Below are positions 39,847-49,462 of a stretch of 64,000 bases of DNA, one piece after another. The position numbers were made by a program, and so were the translations under genes. Origin of the DNA: Blastomonas sp. CACIA14H2 (GTDB taxonomy: Bacteria; Pseudomonadota; Alphaproteobacteria; Sphingomonadales; Sphingomonadaceae). The notes beneath the pieces were generated by a model that was not told where the DNA came from, did not search any database, and was given only the letters and a program-made list of their open reading frames with translations. Position 1 is the stretch's first letter, and every line of letters starts with the position of its first letter. The stretch covers positions 30,816 to 94,815 of the forward strand of contig AYSC01000015.1 of assembly GCA_000503195.1 (NCBI GenBank), written 5' to 3'.

Positions 39847-40181
39847 GCGTAAATCAGGCCGATGACGAGTTCGAACAGGAACACCATCATCGTGAGCCAG
39901 CCGCCCCAGCCGATCTGTTCGAGCGAGACTGCCCAGGGGAACAGGAACGCCGCTTCGAGATCGAAGATGATGAACAGGATGGCGACGAGGTAGAACCGGA
40001 CGTCGAACTGGCTGCGCGAATCCTCGAACGCGGGGAAGCCGCATTCATATTCGCTCAGCTTGGCGACAGTCGGTTTGTGCGCTCCTGTGAGCCGCGACAC
40101 CCCGATCGGCAGGAAGACAAACGCCACCGACAAGAGCAGAGCGACCGCCAGGAACAGCAGGATCGGCAGATATTCGGCCAT
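39816..40181 (-). CDS. nuoA: NADH-quinone oxidoreductase subunit A
   Basis: 121 residues with three membrane helices. The loop [20 protein letters not shown] holds the conserved Cys of this subunit near the quinone site, followed by [20 protein letters not shown]. First gene of the operon; a weak promoter is proposed about 40 bp upstream. Confidence 0.96.
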   Translation of the reverse strand: MAEYLPILLFLAVALLLSVAFVFLPIGVSRLTGAHKPTVAKLSEYECGFPAFEDSRSQFDVRFYLVAILFIIFDLEAAFLFPWAVSLEQIGWGGWLTMMVFLFELVIGLIYAWKVGALDWE

Positions 40182-40215
40182 GCGCGCGTCCCATTCGTGC
40201 GTGTTGCTTCGGGCG

Positions 40216-40244
40216 TCTTTAGGCCAGCAATCCCGCTATCGCAA
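40216..40244 (-). promoter_or_regulatory. Possible promoter of the nuo operon
   Basis: Minus-strand TTGCGA (40244-40239), 17-base spacer, TAAAGA (40221-40216), 35 bp upstream of the nuoA ATG. Only about half of the sigma-70 consensus bases match, so this is tentative. Confidence 0.3.
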
Positions 40245-40401
40245 GCCGCAAGACCCCCCTTTTTTGCGGCGATGCACAACAGCCCGGAGGGACACGAAAG
40301 TTGCGCTTTTCAGTGCCTTTCGGCACAATCCATGCCGGGCGGAAGCGCTAGACAAGGGGCGCGGCGCGGGGGATGCGCCGCTTTTGGAGGGACTCGAAAC
40401 G

Positions 40402-40881
40402 ATGAAGGGTTTGAAATCTGCCGTCTTCGGCATGGCAACGGCACTGGCAATGGTCTGCGCAGCGCCCGCATCCGCGCAGAATGTCAGCGCCACGCGGCCA
40501 GACAGCATCGCCGCCGTCCTCAAGGCCCGCGGCCTGCCGAGCGAACTGAAACAGGGCGACGGCAACCCCTATATCCGCAGCGCCTATGACGACATGCCGT
40601 TCCTGATCGCGCTGATGAACTGCGACGATGCCAAGGCCAATTGCGCGACGGTGCAATTCTATTTCGGCTTCAACGACCGCAAGGGCTTCAGCCTCGACAA
40701 GCTCAACGAATGGAATGCCAAGAAGCGCTTCGTCCGAGCCTATCGCGACGACGACAACGATCCGGTGCTGGTGATGGACGTCGATACCGACAAGGGCGGC
40801 ATTCCGCAGGCGGTTTTCAACGAGAATCTGAGCGTCTGGCTCGACCAGATGCAGCAATATCGCCGTTTCGTGACGGAGTGA
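40402..40881 (+). CDS. Secreted YbjN-domain protein
   Basis: 159 residues from ATG 40402, preceded by GGAGGGA. Signal peptide MKGLKSAVFGMATALAMVCA, cleavage probably after PASA. The rest follows the YbjN pattern: an N-terminal helix (SIAAVLKARGLPSELKQGDG), strands with PFLIALMNCDDAKANCATVQ, and KLNEWNAKKRFVRAYRDDD. Two Cys in MNCDDAKANC may form a disulfide. Function of the exported YbjN group is unknown. Divergent from nuoA. Confidence 0.8.
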   Translation: MKGLKSAVFGMATALAMVCAAPASAQNVSATRPDSIAAVLKARGLPSELKQGDGNPYIRSAYDDMPFLIALMNCDDAKANCATVQFYFGFNDRKGFSLDKLNEWNAKKRFVRAYRDDDNDPVLVMDVDTDKGGIPQAVFNENLSVWLDQMQQYRRFVTE

Positions 40882-40901
40882 CGGCTCGCCAAAGGTTTAT
40901 C

Positions 40902-40982
40902 GTCACCCCCGCGAAAGCGGGGGGCCCGCTTCAATCGAGCAGTGCTTGCCTATAGCGGGATTCCCGCTTTCGCGGGAATGAC
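40902..40982. repeat. 81-bp REP-like palindromic repeat, copy 2
   Basis: Same layout as at 12648: GTCACCCCCGCG at the left end, CGCGGGAATGAC at the right, with two internal hairpins (CCCCGCGAAAGCGGGG and TTCCCGCTTTCGCGGGAA). It lies between the convergent YbjN-like and suhB-like genes. Confidence 0.85.
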
Positions 40983-41005
40983 GGAATAGTAAGCGAACTT
41001 GAGTG

Positions 41006-41824
41006 TCAGCGCAACGCGCCGACCAGCAGCTTGTGCAGCCGCGAGTGCAGCGCATCGTTGCCCGCGATCACCTGCTGGCGCTCGATCGGCTGGCTGCCGC
41101 CGCGGAAATCGGTGACGAAACCGCCCGCCTCGCGCACCAGCAGGATGCCAGCCGCGACATCCCAGGGCTTGAGACCGCTTTCCCAGAAGCCGTCGAACTT
41201 GCCCGCCGCGAGCCAGGCCAGGTCGAGCGAGGCCGCGCCGAACCGGCGGATGCCGGCCACCTCGGGCGCGATCGCGCCGAAGATGCGCGTCCATTCCGCC
41301 ATGTCGCCATGGCCCAGGAACGGGATGCCGGTCGCGATCAGCGCCTCGCTGAGGTTGCGGCGGCCCGATACGCGCAGACGGCGATCGTGCAGCCACGCGC
41401 CGCGCGACTTTTCCGCCCAGTAGCTCTCGTCGGTCACCGGCTGGTAGATCAGCGCGGCGCTGATCTCGCCCCAGCCCTTGCCGTCGAGCGCCGGTTCCTG
41501 CACCGCGATCGAGATCGCGAAATGCGGGATGCCATGCAGGAAGTTGCTGGTGCCGTCGAGCGGATCGATGATGAAGCGCGGCTTGCCCGGCTCGGCGGGA
41601 ATGTCCCCGCCCTCTTCGAGCAGGAAGCCCCAGCCGGGACGCGCCTTGCTCAGCTCGTCATACAGCACACGCTCGGCGTGCTGATCGGCCTTGGACACGA
41701 AATCCGCCGGGCCCTTTTTCGAGACCTGGAGATGTTCCACCTCGCCAAAGTCACGCCGCAAGCGGCCGCCGGCCTTGCGCGCGGCGCTTTCCATGACACG
41801 GATGATGGCAGAAATGGCAGGCAT
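41006..41824 (-). CDS. suhB: Inositol monophosphatase family protein
   Basis: 272 residues. Lithium-sensitive, Mg-dependent phosphatase fold. Metal ligands: E70/E71 in FLLEEGGD, the DPLDGTSNF motif at residues 87-95, and WDVAAGILLVREAGG near the C-terminus. It may act on inositol phosphate or, like SuhB, in rRNA transcription antitermination; the sequence does not decide. It follows efp by 14 bp on the same strand. Confidence 0.9.
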   Translation of the reverse strand: MPAISAIIRVMESAARKAGGRLRRDFGEVEHLQVSKKGPADFVSKADQHAERVLYDELSKARPGWGFLLEEGGDIPAEPGKPRFIIDPLDGTSNFLHGIPHFAISIAVQEPALDGKGWGEISAALIYQPVTDESYWAEKSRGAWLHDRRLRVSGRRNLSEALIATGIPFLGHGDMAEWTRIFGAIAPEVAGIRRFGAASLDLAWLAAGKFDGFWESGLKPWDVAAGILLVREAGGFVTDFRGGSQPIERQQVIAGNDALHSRLHKLLVGALR

Positions 41825-41838
41825 GAATTCAGGTCCGA

Positions 41839-42402
41839 TCAGTCCGCCTTGCGGACATATTCCTTGGCATAGACATCGACGACAATGCGCGTGCCGCTGC
41901 TGATATGCGGGGGCACCATCACGCGCACGCCATTGTCGAGGATGGCCGGCTTGTAGCTCGACGAGGCCGTCTGGCCCTTCACCACCGCATCGGCCTCGAC
42001 GATCGTCGCCTCGATCTGATCGGGCAACTGCACCGAGATCGGGCGCTCGTCATACAGCTCGAGCGTCACCTGCATGCCGTCCTGCAGGAACGCAGCCTCA
42101 TCGCCGAGCAGCTTTTCGGCGATCGTGATCTGGTCGTAGGTTTCCTGGTCCATGAACACGAAGCTGTCGCCATCGGCGAACAGGAACTGGAAGTCCTTGG
42201 TGTCCAGACGGACCTTCTCGACCGTGTCGGCGCTGCGGAAGCGCACATTGGTCTTGCGGCCGTCTTCCAGGTTCTTCATCTCGACCTGCATGAAGGCGCC
42301 GCCCTTGCCGGGCTGGGTGTGCTGAATCTTGGCGACCTTCCAGATGCCGCCTTCATATTCCAGAATGTTACCGGGGCGAATATCAACACCGCTGATCTTC
42401 AT
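41839..42402 (-). CDS. efp: Translation elongation factor P
   Basis: 187 residues, three OB-type beta domains. Helps ribosomes make consecutive-proline bonds. The tip loop carries K33 in [12 protein letters not shown], the position modified in Lys-type EF-P; no modification genes are in the window. C-terminus [20 protein letters not shown] is typical. ATG 42402 gives [16 protein letters not shown]. Confidence 0.96.
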   Translation of the reverse strand: MKISGVDIRPGNILEYEGGIWKVAKIQHTQPGKGGAFMQVEMKNLEDGRKTNVRFRSADTVEKVRLDTKDFQFLFADGDSFVFMDQETYDQITIAEKLLGDEAAFLQDGMQVTLELYDERPISVQLPDQIEATIVEADAVVKGQTASSSYKPAILDNGVRVMVPPHISSGTRIVVDVYAKEYVRKAD

Positions 42403-42442
42403 GCGAGGCTCGTTTCCATTGGATTTCAGGGAATGGACAGGC

Positions 42443-42471
42443 CCTCTAGGCGCATGATGCGGGCATGGCAA
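42443..42471 (-). promoter_or_regulatory. Possible sigma-70 promoter of efp
   Basis: Minus-strand TTGCCA (42471-42466), 17-base spacer and TAGAGG (42448-42443), 40 bp upstream of the efp start. Good -35 match, weak -10. Confidence 0.4.
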
Positions 42472-42653
42472 GCGCTTTGGCGCGCACCGGGGCGCGACCC
42501 TGACCGACGTATTGCATTGGTCGGTCGGCACCATCCGCCTGTCGATATGACACCAGCATGACGGTTTCTTCCTATCTAACACTAGCTGCAGATAGTAGAT
42601 GAGCCGCAGCCCCAAAGCTGCTATGACGTTGCCGGGGATTGGATTAGACGATC

Positions 42654-42866
42654 ATGCCATTGTTCAGCATCAAGACGCCCGCCGCGGGCATTTTCGGCCG
42701 CACCCGCAACGAAATCGCTTCGGCGCATTCGGGGCGCGGCGAAGGCACGCCCGATGTCGAGGAATTCGAGGCGGATTTCGTGAGCTATCTCAACCGGCTC
42801 GATAGCTCAGGGCGCGTCTGTGCGGCGGTGTTCGGCCATGATCGCAAGGAATTCTCGCACGGCTGA
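42654..42866 (+). CDS. Small hypothetical protein overlapping the thiE 3' end
   Basis: 70 residues starting MPLFSIKTPAAGIFGRTRNE, then a middle helix (VEEFEADFVSYLNRLDS) and a short end (VCAAVFGHDRKEFSHG). Codon third positions are GC-rich as in neighbouring genes, supporting coding. No family recognised. It is convergent with thiE and overlaps it by 60 bases, which is unusual and means that one of the two C-terminal ends evolves under double constraint. Confidence 0.5.
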   Translation: MPLFSIKTPAAGIFGRTRNEIASAHSGRGEGTPDVEEFEADFVSYLNRLDSSGRVCAAVFGHDRKEFSHG

Positions 42867-43454
42867 GGCCTCGCCATCGGCATGGTTCCAGACCCCGCCT
42901 GACACGGCCAGAAAATCCGCCCCCGCCTCGACCAGCGGCGCGGCATTGGCCACGGTGATCCCGCCGATCGCGACACAGGGCAGTTCCATCATCGACGACC
43001 ACCAGTGCAGGATCTCGGGCTCGGCCTGATATTTGGCCTGCTTGGTCTCGCTGGGATAGAAGGCCCCGAAGGCGACATAGTCAGCGCCCGCTTCCCCTGC
43101 CTCCAGAGCCAGATGGCGGCTGTTGTGGCAGGTGACGCCGATCTGCGCGTCACGCCCCAGCACATCGCGCGCCTCGCGCGGATCGCCATCGCTCTGCCCC
43201 AGATGCACGCCATCTGCGCCGAGCCGCTTGGCGAGCGCGATGCTGTCATTGACGATGAAGGCGCAGTCCTGCTCGGCGCAGATCGCCTGGAGCGGCGCGG
43301 CGAGCCGCGCGGCGGCATGCTGGTCGATATCCTTGACCCGGAACTGGAACGCCGCCACCGGCCCCGCCTCCAGCGCCGCGCGCAGCCGATCCGGGAAATC
43401 CCCGCCCACATCGAGCGGGGAGATCAGATAGAGCTGGCAACCGGGGTCAGGCAT
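42807..43454 (-). CDS. thiE: Thiamine phosphate synthase
   Basis: 215 residues, TIM barrel. Joins HMP-pyrophosphate and thiazole phosphate. Motifs: FQFRVKDIDQ (substrate phosphate site), FIVNDSIALAKRLGADGVHL with the GQSDGD metal loop, IGVTCHN, and AIGGITVANAAPLVEAGAD. Last gene of the tkt-gap-pgk-fba cluster, four bases after fba; no thiamine riboswitch was seen upstream. Transketolase, first gene of this cluster, needs thiamine diphosphate. Confidence 0.93.
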   Translation of the reverse strand: MPDPGCQLYLISPLDVGGDFPDRLRAALEAGPVAAFQFRVKDIDQHAAARLAAPLQAICAEQDCAFIVNDSIALAKRLGADGVHLGQSDGDPREARDVLGRDAQIGVTCHNSRHLALEAGEAGADYVAFGAFYPSETKQAKYQAEPEILHWWSSMMELPCVAIGGITVANAAPLVEAGADFLAVSGGVWNHADGEASAVREFLAIMAEHRRTDAP

Positions 43455-43458
43455 GCGA

Positions 43459-44358
43459 TCAGGCCACCGATGCGGCGTGGATCTCGTCGATTGCGCCGCC
43501 GAGCGAGGCATCGAATTCCTCATCGCTCATCTGGTGCTTGAGATCGTTGAGCAGAGCGCGCGAGAAGCTGGCGATCACGCCGGGATTCTTTGCCAGCTCG
43601 ACACAGGCTTCGGCGCGGGTGAAGCCGCCCGACAGCGCGACGACGCGGACCACCGCCGGGTGTGCGACCAGATCGGCGAACAGGCCCGGCTGCGCGGGCA
43701 GCGAGAGCTTGAGCATCACGCGGCGGCCTTCGGGCAGCGCGTCGAGCGCCTTCTTGAGCTCGGTGTTGAGGATCGCGTCGCACTGGGCGCGCGTCTCGCT
43801 CTTGATGTTCACCTCGGGCTCGATGATCGGGATCAGGCCGTGGTCGAGGATTTCGCCCGCGACCTCGAACTGCTGCTTCACGATCGCCGCGATGCCGCTT
43901 TCCGACGCCGAGTTGATCACCGAGCGCATCTTGGTGCCGAAGATGCCCAGACCCTTGGCGCGTTCGAGCAGGTCGCCCAGACCGCCGATCGGCTTCATCA
44001 GCTGCACGCCGTCGGCTTCGTCTTCCAGGCCCTTGTCGACCTTGAGGAAGGGCACCACCCCGCGCTCCCACAGCAAGGCGGGCACCGGCTTGCCGCCGGC
44101 CTCTCCGTCCATGGTACGCTCGAACAGGATCGCGCCGATCACCTTTTCGCCGTTGAAGCAGGGCGAGGTGACGATGCGGCTGCGCATGCCGTGGATCAGC
44201 GCGAACATTTCCTCGTCATTGCTCCACGCGCCGTCCTCGATGCCATAGCCCTTGAGCGCCTTGGGCGTCGAACCACCGCTCTGGTCGAGCGCGGCGATAA
44301 AGCCCTGGCCCGATTCGATCTTGGCCAGCATCTCATTGAAAACAGCGGTGTCGGTCAT
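43459..44358 (-). CDS. fba: Class I fructose-bisphosphate aldolase
   Basis: 299 residues. Reversibly cleaves fructose 1,6-bisphosphate through a Schiff base. It has the class I pattern FIAALDQSGGSTPKALKGYG near the start, IIEPEVNIKSETRAQCD, VMLKLSLPAQPGLF (likely Schiff-base Lys region) and ALSGGFTRAEACVELAKNPG. ATG 44358 has AGGGA nine bases upstream; GTG 44364 is too near that site. Confidence 0.9.
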   Translation of the reverse strand: MTDTAVFNEMLAKIESGQGFIAALDQSGGSTPKALKGYGIEDGAWSNDEEMFALIHGMRSRIVTSPCFNGEKVIGAILFERTMDGEAGGKPVPALLWERGVVPFLKVDKGLEDEADGVQLMKPIGGLGDLLERAKGLGIFGTKMRSVINSASESGIAAIVKQQFEVAGEILDHGLIPIIEPEVNIKSETRAQCDAILNTELKKALDALPEGRRVMLKLSLPAQPGLFADLVAHPAVVRVVALSGGFTRAEACVELAKNPGVIASFSRALLNDLKHQMSDEEFDASLGGAIDEIHAASVA

Positions 44359-44410
44359 GGTCACTCTTCCCTGATTTTAGGCTTATTGGTTGATGGTTGC
44401 CGATCGGCGC

Positions 44411-45601
44411 TCAGCTTTCGAGCGCCTTGACGCCGGGCAGTTCCTTGCCTTCCATCCATTCGAGGAAGGCGCCGCCAGCGGTTGAAACAAAGGAGAAATC
44501 GTCCGCCGCACCGGCATGGTTGAGCGCCGCCACGGTATCGCCGCCGCCCGCGACCGAGACCAGCGTGCCCTCGCGGGTCAGCGCGGCAGCGGTGCGCGCC
44601 AAAGCCACGGTCGCCGTGTCGAACGGCGGATATTCGAACGCGCCGAGCGGACCGTTCCAGACCAGAGTCCGGCAGGTCTTGAGCACGTCGGACAAGGCCT
44701 CAACCGCCGCCGCGCCGACATCGAGGATCATCTCGTCGGCCTCGACCTCGTGCACATTGGCGGTGCGGCACGGCACGTTCGCGCCGAATTCCTTGGCCAC
44801 CACCACGTCATAGGGCAGGTGCACGGTGCAGCCTGCGGCATCGGCGGCGTCGAGAATGGCGTTGGCGGTATCGGCGAGATCATGCTCGCAAAGCGACTTG
44901 CCGACATCGACCCCGCGCGCGGCGAGGAAGGTATTGGCCATGCCCCCGCCGATGATCAGATGATCGACCTTGCCGACCAGGTTGGTCAGCACGTCGAGCT
45001 TGGTCGAGACCTTGGAGCCGCCGACCACCGCCGCGACCGGATGCTCGGGCTTGCCGAGCGCCGCCTCGAGCGCCTTCAGCTCCGCTTCCATCTGCCGACC
45101 GGCAAAGGCGGGCAGCACATGCGCCAGCCCTTCGGTGGTCACATGCGCGCGGTGTGCGGCGGAAAAGGCATCGTTGACATAGAAATCGCCGAGCGAGGCG
45201 ATCTGCTTCGCCAGCACGGGATCATTCTTCTCCTCGCCGGGGAAGAAGCGGCTGTTCTCGAGCACGGTGATGCTGCCCGGATCGAGCACGTCGATCGCGT
45301 GACGATCGGGCGATTCGAGAAAGCCGACCGGACGGCCCATCACGTCGGAGAGCGCATGCGCGATGGGGCGCAGCGTAAACTCGGGATCGACCTTGCCCTT
45401 GGGGCGGCCGAAATGCGCGAGCACCAGAACCTTGGCGCCGTGGTCGGCGAGTTCCGCCAGCGTCGGCATCGCCGCCCGCAGCCGGGTGTCATCGGACACC
45501 CGGCCTTCGTGGATCGGCACATTCAAGTCTTCGCGAACCAGGACGGGCTTGCCCGCCAGTCCGTGGCGGTCGGCAATCAGGTCATCGAGGGTCTTGAACA
45601 T
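44411..45601 (-). CDS. pgk: Phosphoglycerate kinase
   Basis: 396 residues. Transfers phosphate from 1,3-bisphosphoglycerate to ADP. Family motifs: [20 protein letters not shown] at the N-terminus, [43 protein letters not shown] and [20 protein letters not shown]. Cotranscribed with gap upstream and fba downstream. Confidence 0.97.
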   Translation of the reverse strand: MFKTLDDLIADRHGLAGKPVLVREDLNVPIHEGRVSDDTRLRAAMPTLAELADHGAKVLVLAHFGRPKGKVDPEFTLRPIAHALSDVMGRPVGFLESPDRHAIDVLDPGSITVLENSRFFPGEEKNDPVLAKQIASLGDFYVNDAFSAAHRAHVTTEGLAHVLPAFAGRQMEAELKALEAALGKPEHPVAAVVGGSKVSTKLDVLTNLVGKVDHLIIGGGMANTFLAARGVDVGKSLCEHDLADTANAILDAADAAGCTVHLPYDVVVAKEFGANVPCRTANVHEVEADEMILDVGAAAVEALSDVLKTCRTLVWNGPLGAFEYPPFDTATVALARTAAALTREGTLVSVAGGGDTVAALNHAGAADDFSFVSTAGGAFLEWMEGKELPGVKALES

Positions 45602-45636
45602 GCGCTGGCGTCCTCTCCTTGTCTTGTCTGCCGCGA

Positions 45637-46644
45637 TCAGATCAGCCCGGCGATCACGCCTGCGGTATCGACCATGCGGTTGGAGAAGCCCCATTCGTTG
45701 TCGTACCAGCTGATCACGCGGACGAGCTTGCCGTCGATTACCGCGGTTTCCAGGCTGTCGATGGTCGAGCTGGCCGGATCGTGGTTGAAGTCGATCGAGA
45801 CGAGCGGCTCGTCGGTATAGGCGAGCACGCCCTTGAGCGGACCTTCGGCCGCGGCCTTCAGCGCGCCGTTGATTTCCTCGACCGTGGTGTCGCGGCCCGG
45901 GGTGAAGGTGAGGTCGACCAGGCTGACATTGGGGGTCGGCACGCGGATCGCCGATCCGTCAAGCTTGCCCTTGAGCTCGGGCAGCACCAGACCCACCGCG
46001 CGCGCGGCACCGGTGGTGGTCGGGATCATCGACATCGCGGCGGCACGCGCGCGGCGCATGTCGCCATGGATCTGGTCGAGGATCTTCTGGTCGTTGGTAT
46101 AGCTGTGCACCGTGGTCATCAGACCGCGCTCGATGCCGACCAGATCGTTGAGCACCTTGGCCATCGGCGCGAGGCAGTTGGTGGTGCAGCTGGCGTTCGA
46201 GACGACCAGATCGTCGGCGGTCAGCACGTCATGGTTGACGCCAAACACGATGGTCTTGTCCGCGCCGGTGGCAGGGGCGGAGATCAGCACGCGCTTGGCG
46301 CCGGCGGTCAGATGCGCTCTCGCCTTGGCCTTGTCCGCGAAGAAGCCGGTGCATTCGAGCGCGATATCGACGCCCATCTCGCCATGCGGCAGCTTGGCGG
46401 GGTCTCGCTCGGCAGTTACCTTGATCGCCTTGCCGTTGACGATCATGCTGTCGCCTTCGGCGCTCACCGTGCCAGGGAACGCGCCGTGCACGCTGTCGCG
46501 CTTGAACAGCAGGGCATTGGCCTTGGCATCGCCCAGATCGTTGATCGCGACCAGCTCCAGATCATGGTCGGTGCGCTCCAGGATCGCGCGCGCGACCAGA
46601 CGGCCGATGCGGCCAAAACCGTTGATTGCAACCTTGACTGCCAT
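45637..46644 (-). CDS. gap: Glyceraldehyde-3-phosphate dehydrogenase
   Basis: 335 residues. NAD-binding Rossmann start [20 protein letters not shown], catalytic C153 in [19 protein letters not shown], and His in the [11 protein letters not shown] segment. The INDL sequence after the second strand fits NAD preference. It lies 47 bp downstream of tkt. Confidence 0.97.
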   Translation of the reverse strand: MAVKVAINGFGRIGRLVARAILERTDHDLELVAINDLGDAKANALLFKRDSVHGAFPGTVSAEGDSMIVNGKAIKVTAERDPAKLPHGEMGVDIALECTGFFADKAKARAHLTAGAKRVLISAPATGADKTIVFGVNHDVLTADDLVVSNASCTTNCLAPMAKVLNDLVGIERGLMTTVHSYTNDQKILDQIHGDMRRARAAAMSMIPTTTGAARAVGLVLPELKGKLDGSAIRVPTPNVSLVDLTFTPGRDTTVEEINGALKAAAEGPLKGVLAYTDEPLVSIDFNHDPASSTIDSLETAVIDGKLVRVISWYDNEWGFSNRMVDTAGVIAGLI

Positions 46645-46691
46645 GGGAATTCTCCTGCTTCCAATTCGTTGTGTTTGGGGTCAGCCCCAGT

Positions 46692-48665
46692 TCAACCCTG
46701 CCCCAGTGCGGCGCGCACGGCGGGAGTGATCTTGTCGGGCGTGAGGCCGAAATGGTCGAACAGTGCCTCAGCCGGGGCCGATGCGCCGAAGCTGTCGATC
46801 CCGAAGGCGAGGCCATCACGGCCGACATAGCGTTCCCAGCCGAAGGTCACGCCGGCTTCCATCGACACCTTGAGGACATCGGCGGGCAGCAGATCAGCGC
46901 GGTAGTTCTCGGGCTGCGCATCGAACAGCGACCAGCACGGCATCGACACGACATCCGCACCGATGCCCGCGGCTTCGAGCTGGTCGGCGACGGCGAGCGC
47001 CAGCGACACTTCCGAACCCGTGCCGATCAGCACCACCTGGCGCTTGTTGCCCGCGGTCTTGATGCGATAGGCGCCGCGCGCGCACTGGTTGCCCTCGGCC
47101 TCGACACGGCGAAACTGCGGCAGATTCTGCCGGGTCAGCGCAAGCACGGTCGGAGCGGAGGCGGACTGCAGCGCCAGTTCCCAGCATTCTGCCGTTTCCA
47201 CCGCGTCACCGGGGCGGAATGTCAGCAGATTGGGCATCATGCGCAGGCTCATGACATGCTCGACCGGCTGGTGGGTCGGTCCGTCCTCGCCCAGGCCGAT
47301 GCTGTCATGCGTCATCACATAGATGACCCGCTGGCGCTGCAGCGCGGACAAGCGGATCGCGGCGCGGCAATAATCGGCGAACACGAGGAAGGTCCCGCCA
47401 TAGGGGATGACCCCGCCGTGCAACGCGAGGCCGTTCATCGCAGCCGCCATGCCGAATTCGCGGATGCCGTAATTGACATAGCGGCCGGCATAGTTGGTCG
47501 CGTTGAAGACGCCGAGACCCGCGGTCTTGGTGTTGTTCGATCCGGTAAGGTCGGCCGAGCCGCCGATGGTTTCGGGCAGGCGCGGATTGATCGCTTCGAG
47601 CGCGAGTTCGGACGCCTTGCGCGTCGCGACCTTCTGCGGCTCGGCGAGCAGGCTCGCGACATGCTGCGACAGGCTGAACCCTGCGGGCAGTTCGCCCGCC
47701 ATGCGGCGCTTGAACTCGGCGGCCTTGTCCGATGCGGCGAGACGTTCTGCCCATGCAGAATGCTCGGCAGCCCCGCGCTGACCAAAGGCTTTCCATGCAT
47801 CGCGAATGTCGTCGGGCACCATGAACGGCGCGTGCTGCCAGCCCAGCGCCGCGCGCGCGGCATCGACTTCGGCAGCGCCCAGCGGCGATCCGTGCGTCGC
47901 CGAGGTACCCTGCTTGTTGGGCGCACCCTTGCCGATGACCGTCGCACACGCGATCAGCGACGGGCGCGGATCGGCGATCGCGGCATCGAGCGCGGCGCGG
48001 ATCGATTCGGGGTCATGGCCGTCGCAATCGACGACATGCCAGCCCGCCGCAGCATGGCGCGCGCGGATGTCCTCGCTGGTCGACAGGTCGGTCGCGCCGT
48101 CGATGGTGATGCGGTTGTCGTCCCACAGAACGTTGAGCTGGCCGAGGTTCAGATGTCCGGCAAGGCCCACCGCCTCGTGGTTGATGCCTTCCATCAGGCA
48201 GCCGTCGCCAGCGATTACCCAGGTGCGGTGATCGACCAGGTCGCTGCCGAATTCGGCGTTCAGGTGCCGCTCGGCCATTGCCATGCCGACCGCCATCGCC
48301 AGGCCCTGGCCCAGCGGACCGGTGGTGCACTCGACGCCGGGCAGCTCGAAATTCTCCGGGTGACCGGCACATGGGCTGTGCAGCTGACGGAAATTGCGGA
48401 TGTCCTCGATCGTCGGGCGCGCATAGCCGGTAAGATGCAGCAGCGAGTAGATCAGCATCGATCCATGCCCGGCAGACAGCACGAAGCGGTCGCGATCGGC
48501 CCAGTCGGGCGCGCTGGCATCGAACTTCAGATACTCGCCGAACAGCACCGTGGCGACATCGGCCATGCCCATCGGCATGCCGGGATGGCCGCTGTTTGCG
48601 GCCTGAACACCATCCATCGACAAGGCGCGAATGGCGTTGGCGAGATCTTGAAACTGAACGGACAT
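46692..48665 (-). CDS. tkt: Transketolase
   Basis: 657 residues. Thiamine-diphosphate enzyme of the pentose-phosphate pathway. NSGHPGMPMGMADVATVLFG near the start, the cofactor motif GDGCLMEGINHEAVGLAGH followed by WDDNRITIDG, and THDSIGLGEDGPTHQPVEH in the pyrimidine domain. First gene of a carbon operon; a 14-bp perfect palindrome lies 63 bp upstream. Confidence 0.97.
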   Translation of the reverse strand: MSVQFQDLANAIRALSMDGVQAANSGHPGMPMGMADVATVLFGEYLKFDASAPDWADRDRFVLSAGHGSMLIYSLLHLTGYARPTIEDIRNFRQLHSPCAGHPENFELPGVECTTGPLGQGLAMAVGMAMAERHLNAEFGSDLVDHRTWVIAGDGCLMEGINHEAVGLAGHLNLGQLNVLWDDNRITIDGATDLSTSEDIRARHAAAGWHVVDCDGHDPESIRAALDAAIADPRPSLIACATVIGKGAPNKQGTSATHGSPLGAAEVDAARAALGWQHAPFMVPDDIRDAWKAFGQRGAAEHSAWAERLAASDKAAEFKRRMAGELPAGFSLSQHVASLLAEPQKVATRKASELALEAINPRLPETIGGSADLTGSNNTKTAGLGVFNATNYAGRYVNYGIREFGMAAAMNGLALHGGVIPYGGTFLVFADYCRAAIRLSALQRQRVIYVMTHDSIGLGEDGPTHQPVEHVMSLRMMPNLLTFRPGDAVETAECWELALQSASAPTVLALTRQNLPQFRRVEAEGNQCARGAYRIKTAGNKRQVVLIGTGSEVSLALAVADQLEAAGIGADVVSMPCWSLFDAQPENYRADLLPADVLKVSMEAGVTFGWERYVGRDGLAFGIDSFGASAPAEALFDHFGLTPDKITPAVRAALGQG

Positions 48666-48727
48666 CGCCCCTTGAAACTCCCTGCTGATCCTCGATCAGA
48701 GCCTAGATGCCTGCGCGAAAACAGGAT

Positions 48728-48741
48728 TTTGCATATGCAAA
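48728..48741. promoter_or_regulatory. 14-bp perfect palindrome upstream of tkt
   Basis: TTTGCATATGCAAA, fully self-complementary and AT-rich in a GC-rich background, in the divergent 198-bp gap between tkt and the small coiled-coil gene. A plausible dimeric-repressor operator; the regulator is unknown. Confidence 0.4.
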
Positions 48742-48863
48742 TGCGCGGGCCGAGTCGGCTTTGGCGTCACCCTTTGGTGTCCATGGTGCACCGCGTCAAG
48801 TTCCGCAAAAGCCCCGCTTTGACCAAACGTTGCTTTTGCGGCATTTGTTGATAAGCTCATTCC

Positions 48864-49070
48864 ATGGCAAATGAACGACTTATCCTTGCTATCGGACAAC
48901 TTGAGCGAGCATTGTCACGGCTGGAATCGGCGCATGTCGGTCTCGCCGAAAACCTTCAATCGCACACCATCGCCGCCAGCGACGAGCTGATCGAGCGTCA
49001 TGCGCAGCTCAAGGCCGCCGCCGCCGAGGCGCTGGCCGGGATGGATGCGCTGCTGGCCCGGGCGGAGTAA
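48864..49070 (+). CDS. Small coiled-coil protein upstream of zapA
   Basis: 68 residues with heptad-like repeats throughout (ILAIGQLERALSRLESAHVG, IERHAQLKAAAAEALAGM). Related small frames are commonly found directly upstream of zapA in sphingomonads. It ends five bases before the zapA start, so the two are coupled. A role in cell division is suggested only by this context. Confidence 0.75.
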   Translation: MANERLILAIGQLERALSRLESAHVGLAENLQSHTIAASDELIERHAQLKAAAAEALAGMDALLARAE

Positions 49071-49075
49071 GCGCC

Positions 49076-49453
49076 ATGCCCGATATGCGCCTCACCATCG
49101 CCGGACGTCTGTACAGCGTCACCTGCCAGCCGGGCGAGGAACAGCATCTCGCGCGGCTTGGCGCCATGCTGGACGCGGCGGCGCGCAAGGCGGGCGCGAC
49201 CGGCGGGCTCACCGAGACGCGGACGCTGCTGTTTGCCGGGCTGCTGCTGGCCGATGAGCTTGCCGAAACGCAGGACCGCGCGGCCGAGGCGCTCGCGGCC
49301 AAGGCCGCCCAGGCCGAGCCCGCCGCGCCGCAACAGGGTGACCTGCTGGCGCACGACAACGATACCGAGCTGGCCGCGCGCGCGATCGAGAAGCTGGCAA
49401 AACGGATCGAGAATCTGGCGGCGGGGCTTGAGAACCACGGCGCCGCGTCCTAG
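49076..49453 (+). CDS. zapA: Cell division protein ZapA
   Basis: 125 residues. Binds and bundles FtsZ filaments at the division site. The N-terminal globular part (MRLTIAGRLYSVTCQPGEEQ, LGAMLDAAARKAG) is followed by a C-terminal coiled coil (LADELAETQDRAAEALAAKA and DTELAARAIEKLAKRIENL). Its 3' end is directly followed by 6S RNA, the order seen in many proteobacteria. Confidence 0.9.
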   Translation: MPDMRLTIAGRLYSVTCQPGEEQHLARLGAMLDAAARKAGATGGLTETRTLLFAGLLLADELAETQDRAAEALAAKAAQAEPAAPQQGDLLAHDNDTELAARAIEKLAKRIENLAAGLENHGAAS

Positions 49454-49462
49454 ATCATTGAC

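Noticed and set aside
43455..48863. Thiamine riboswitch controlling thiE or tkt
   Set aside because: No CUGAGA/ACCUGA-type conserved core recognised upstream of either gene.
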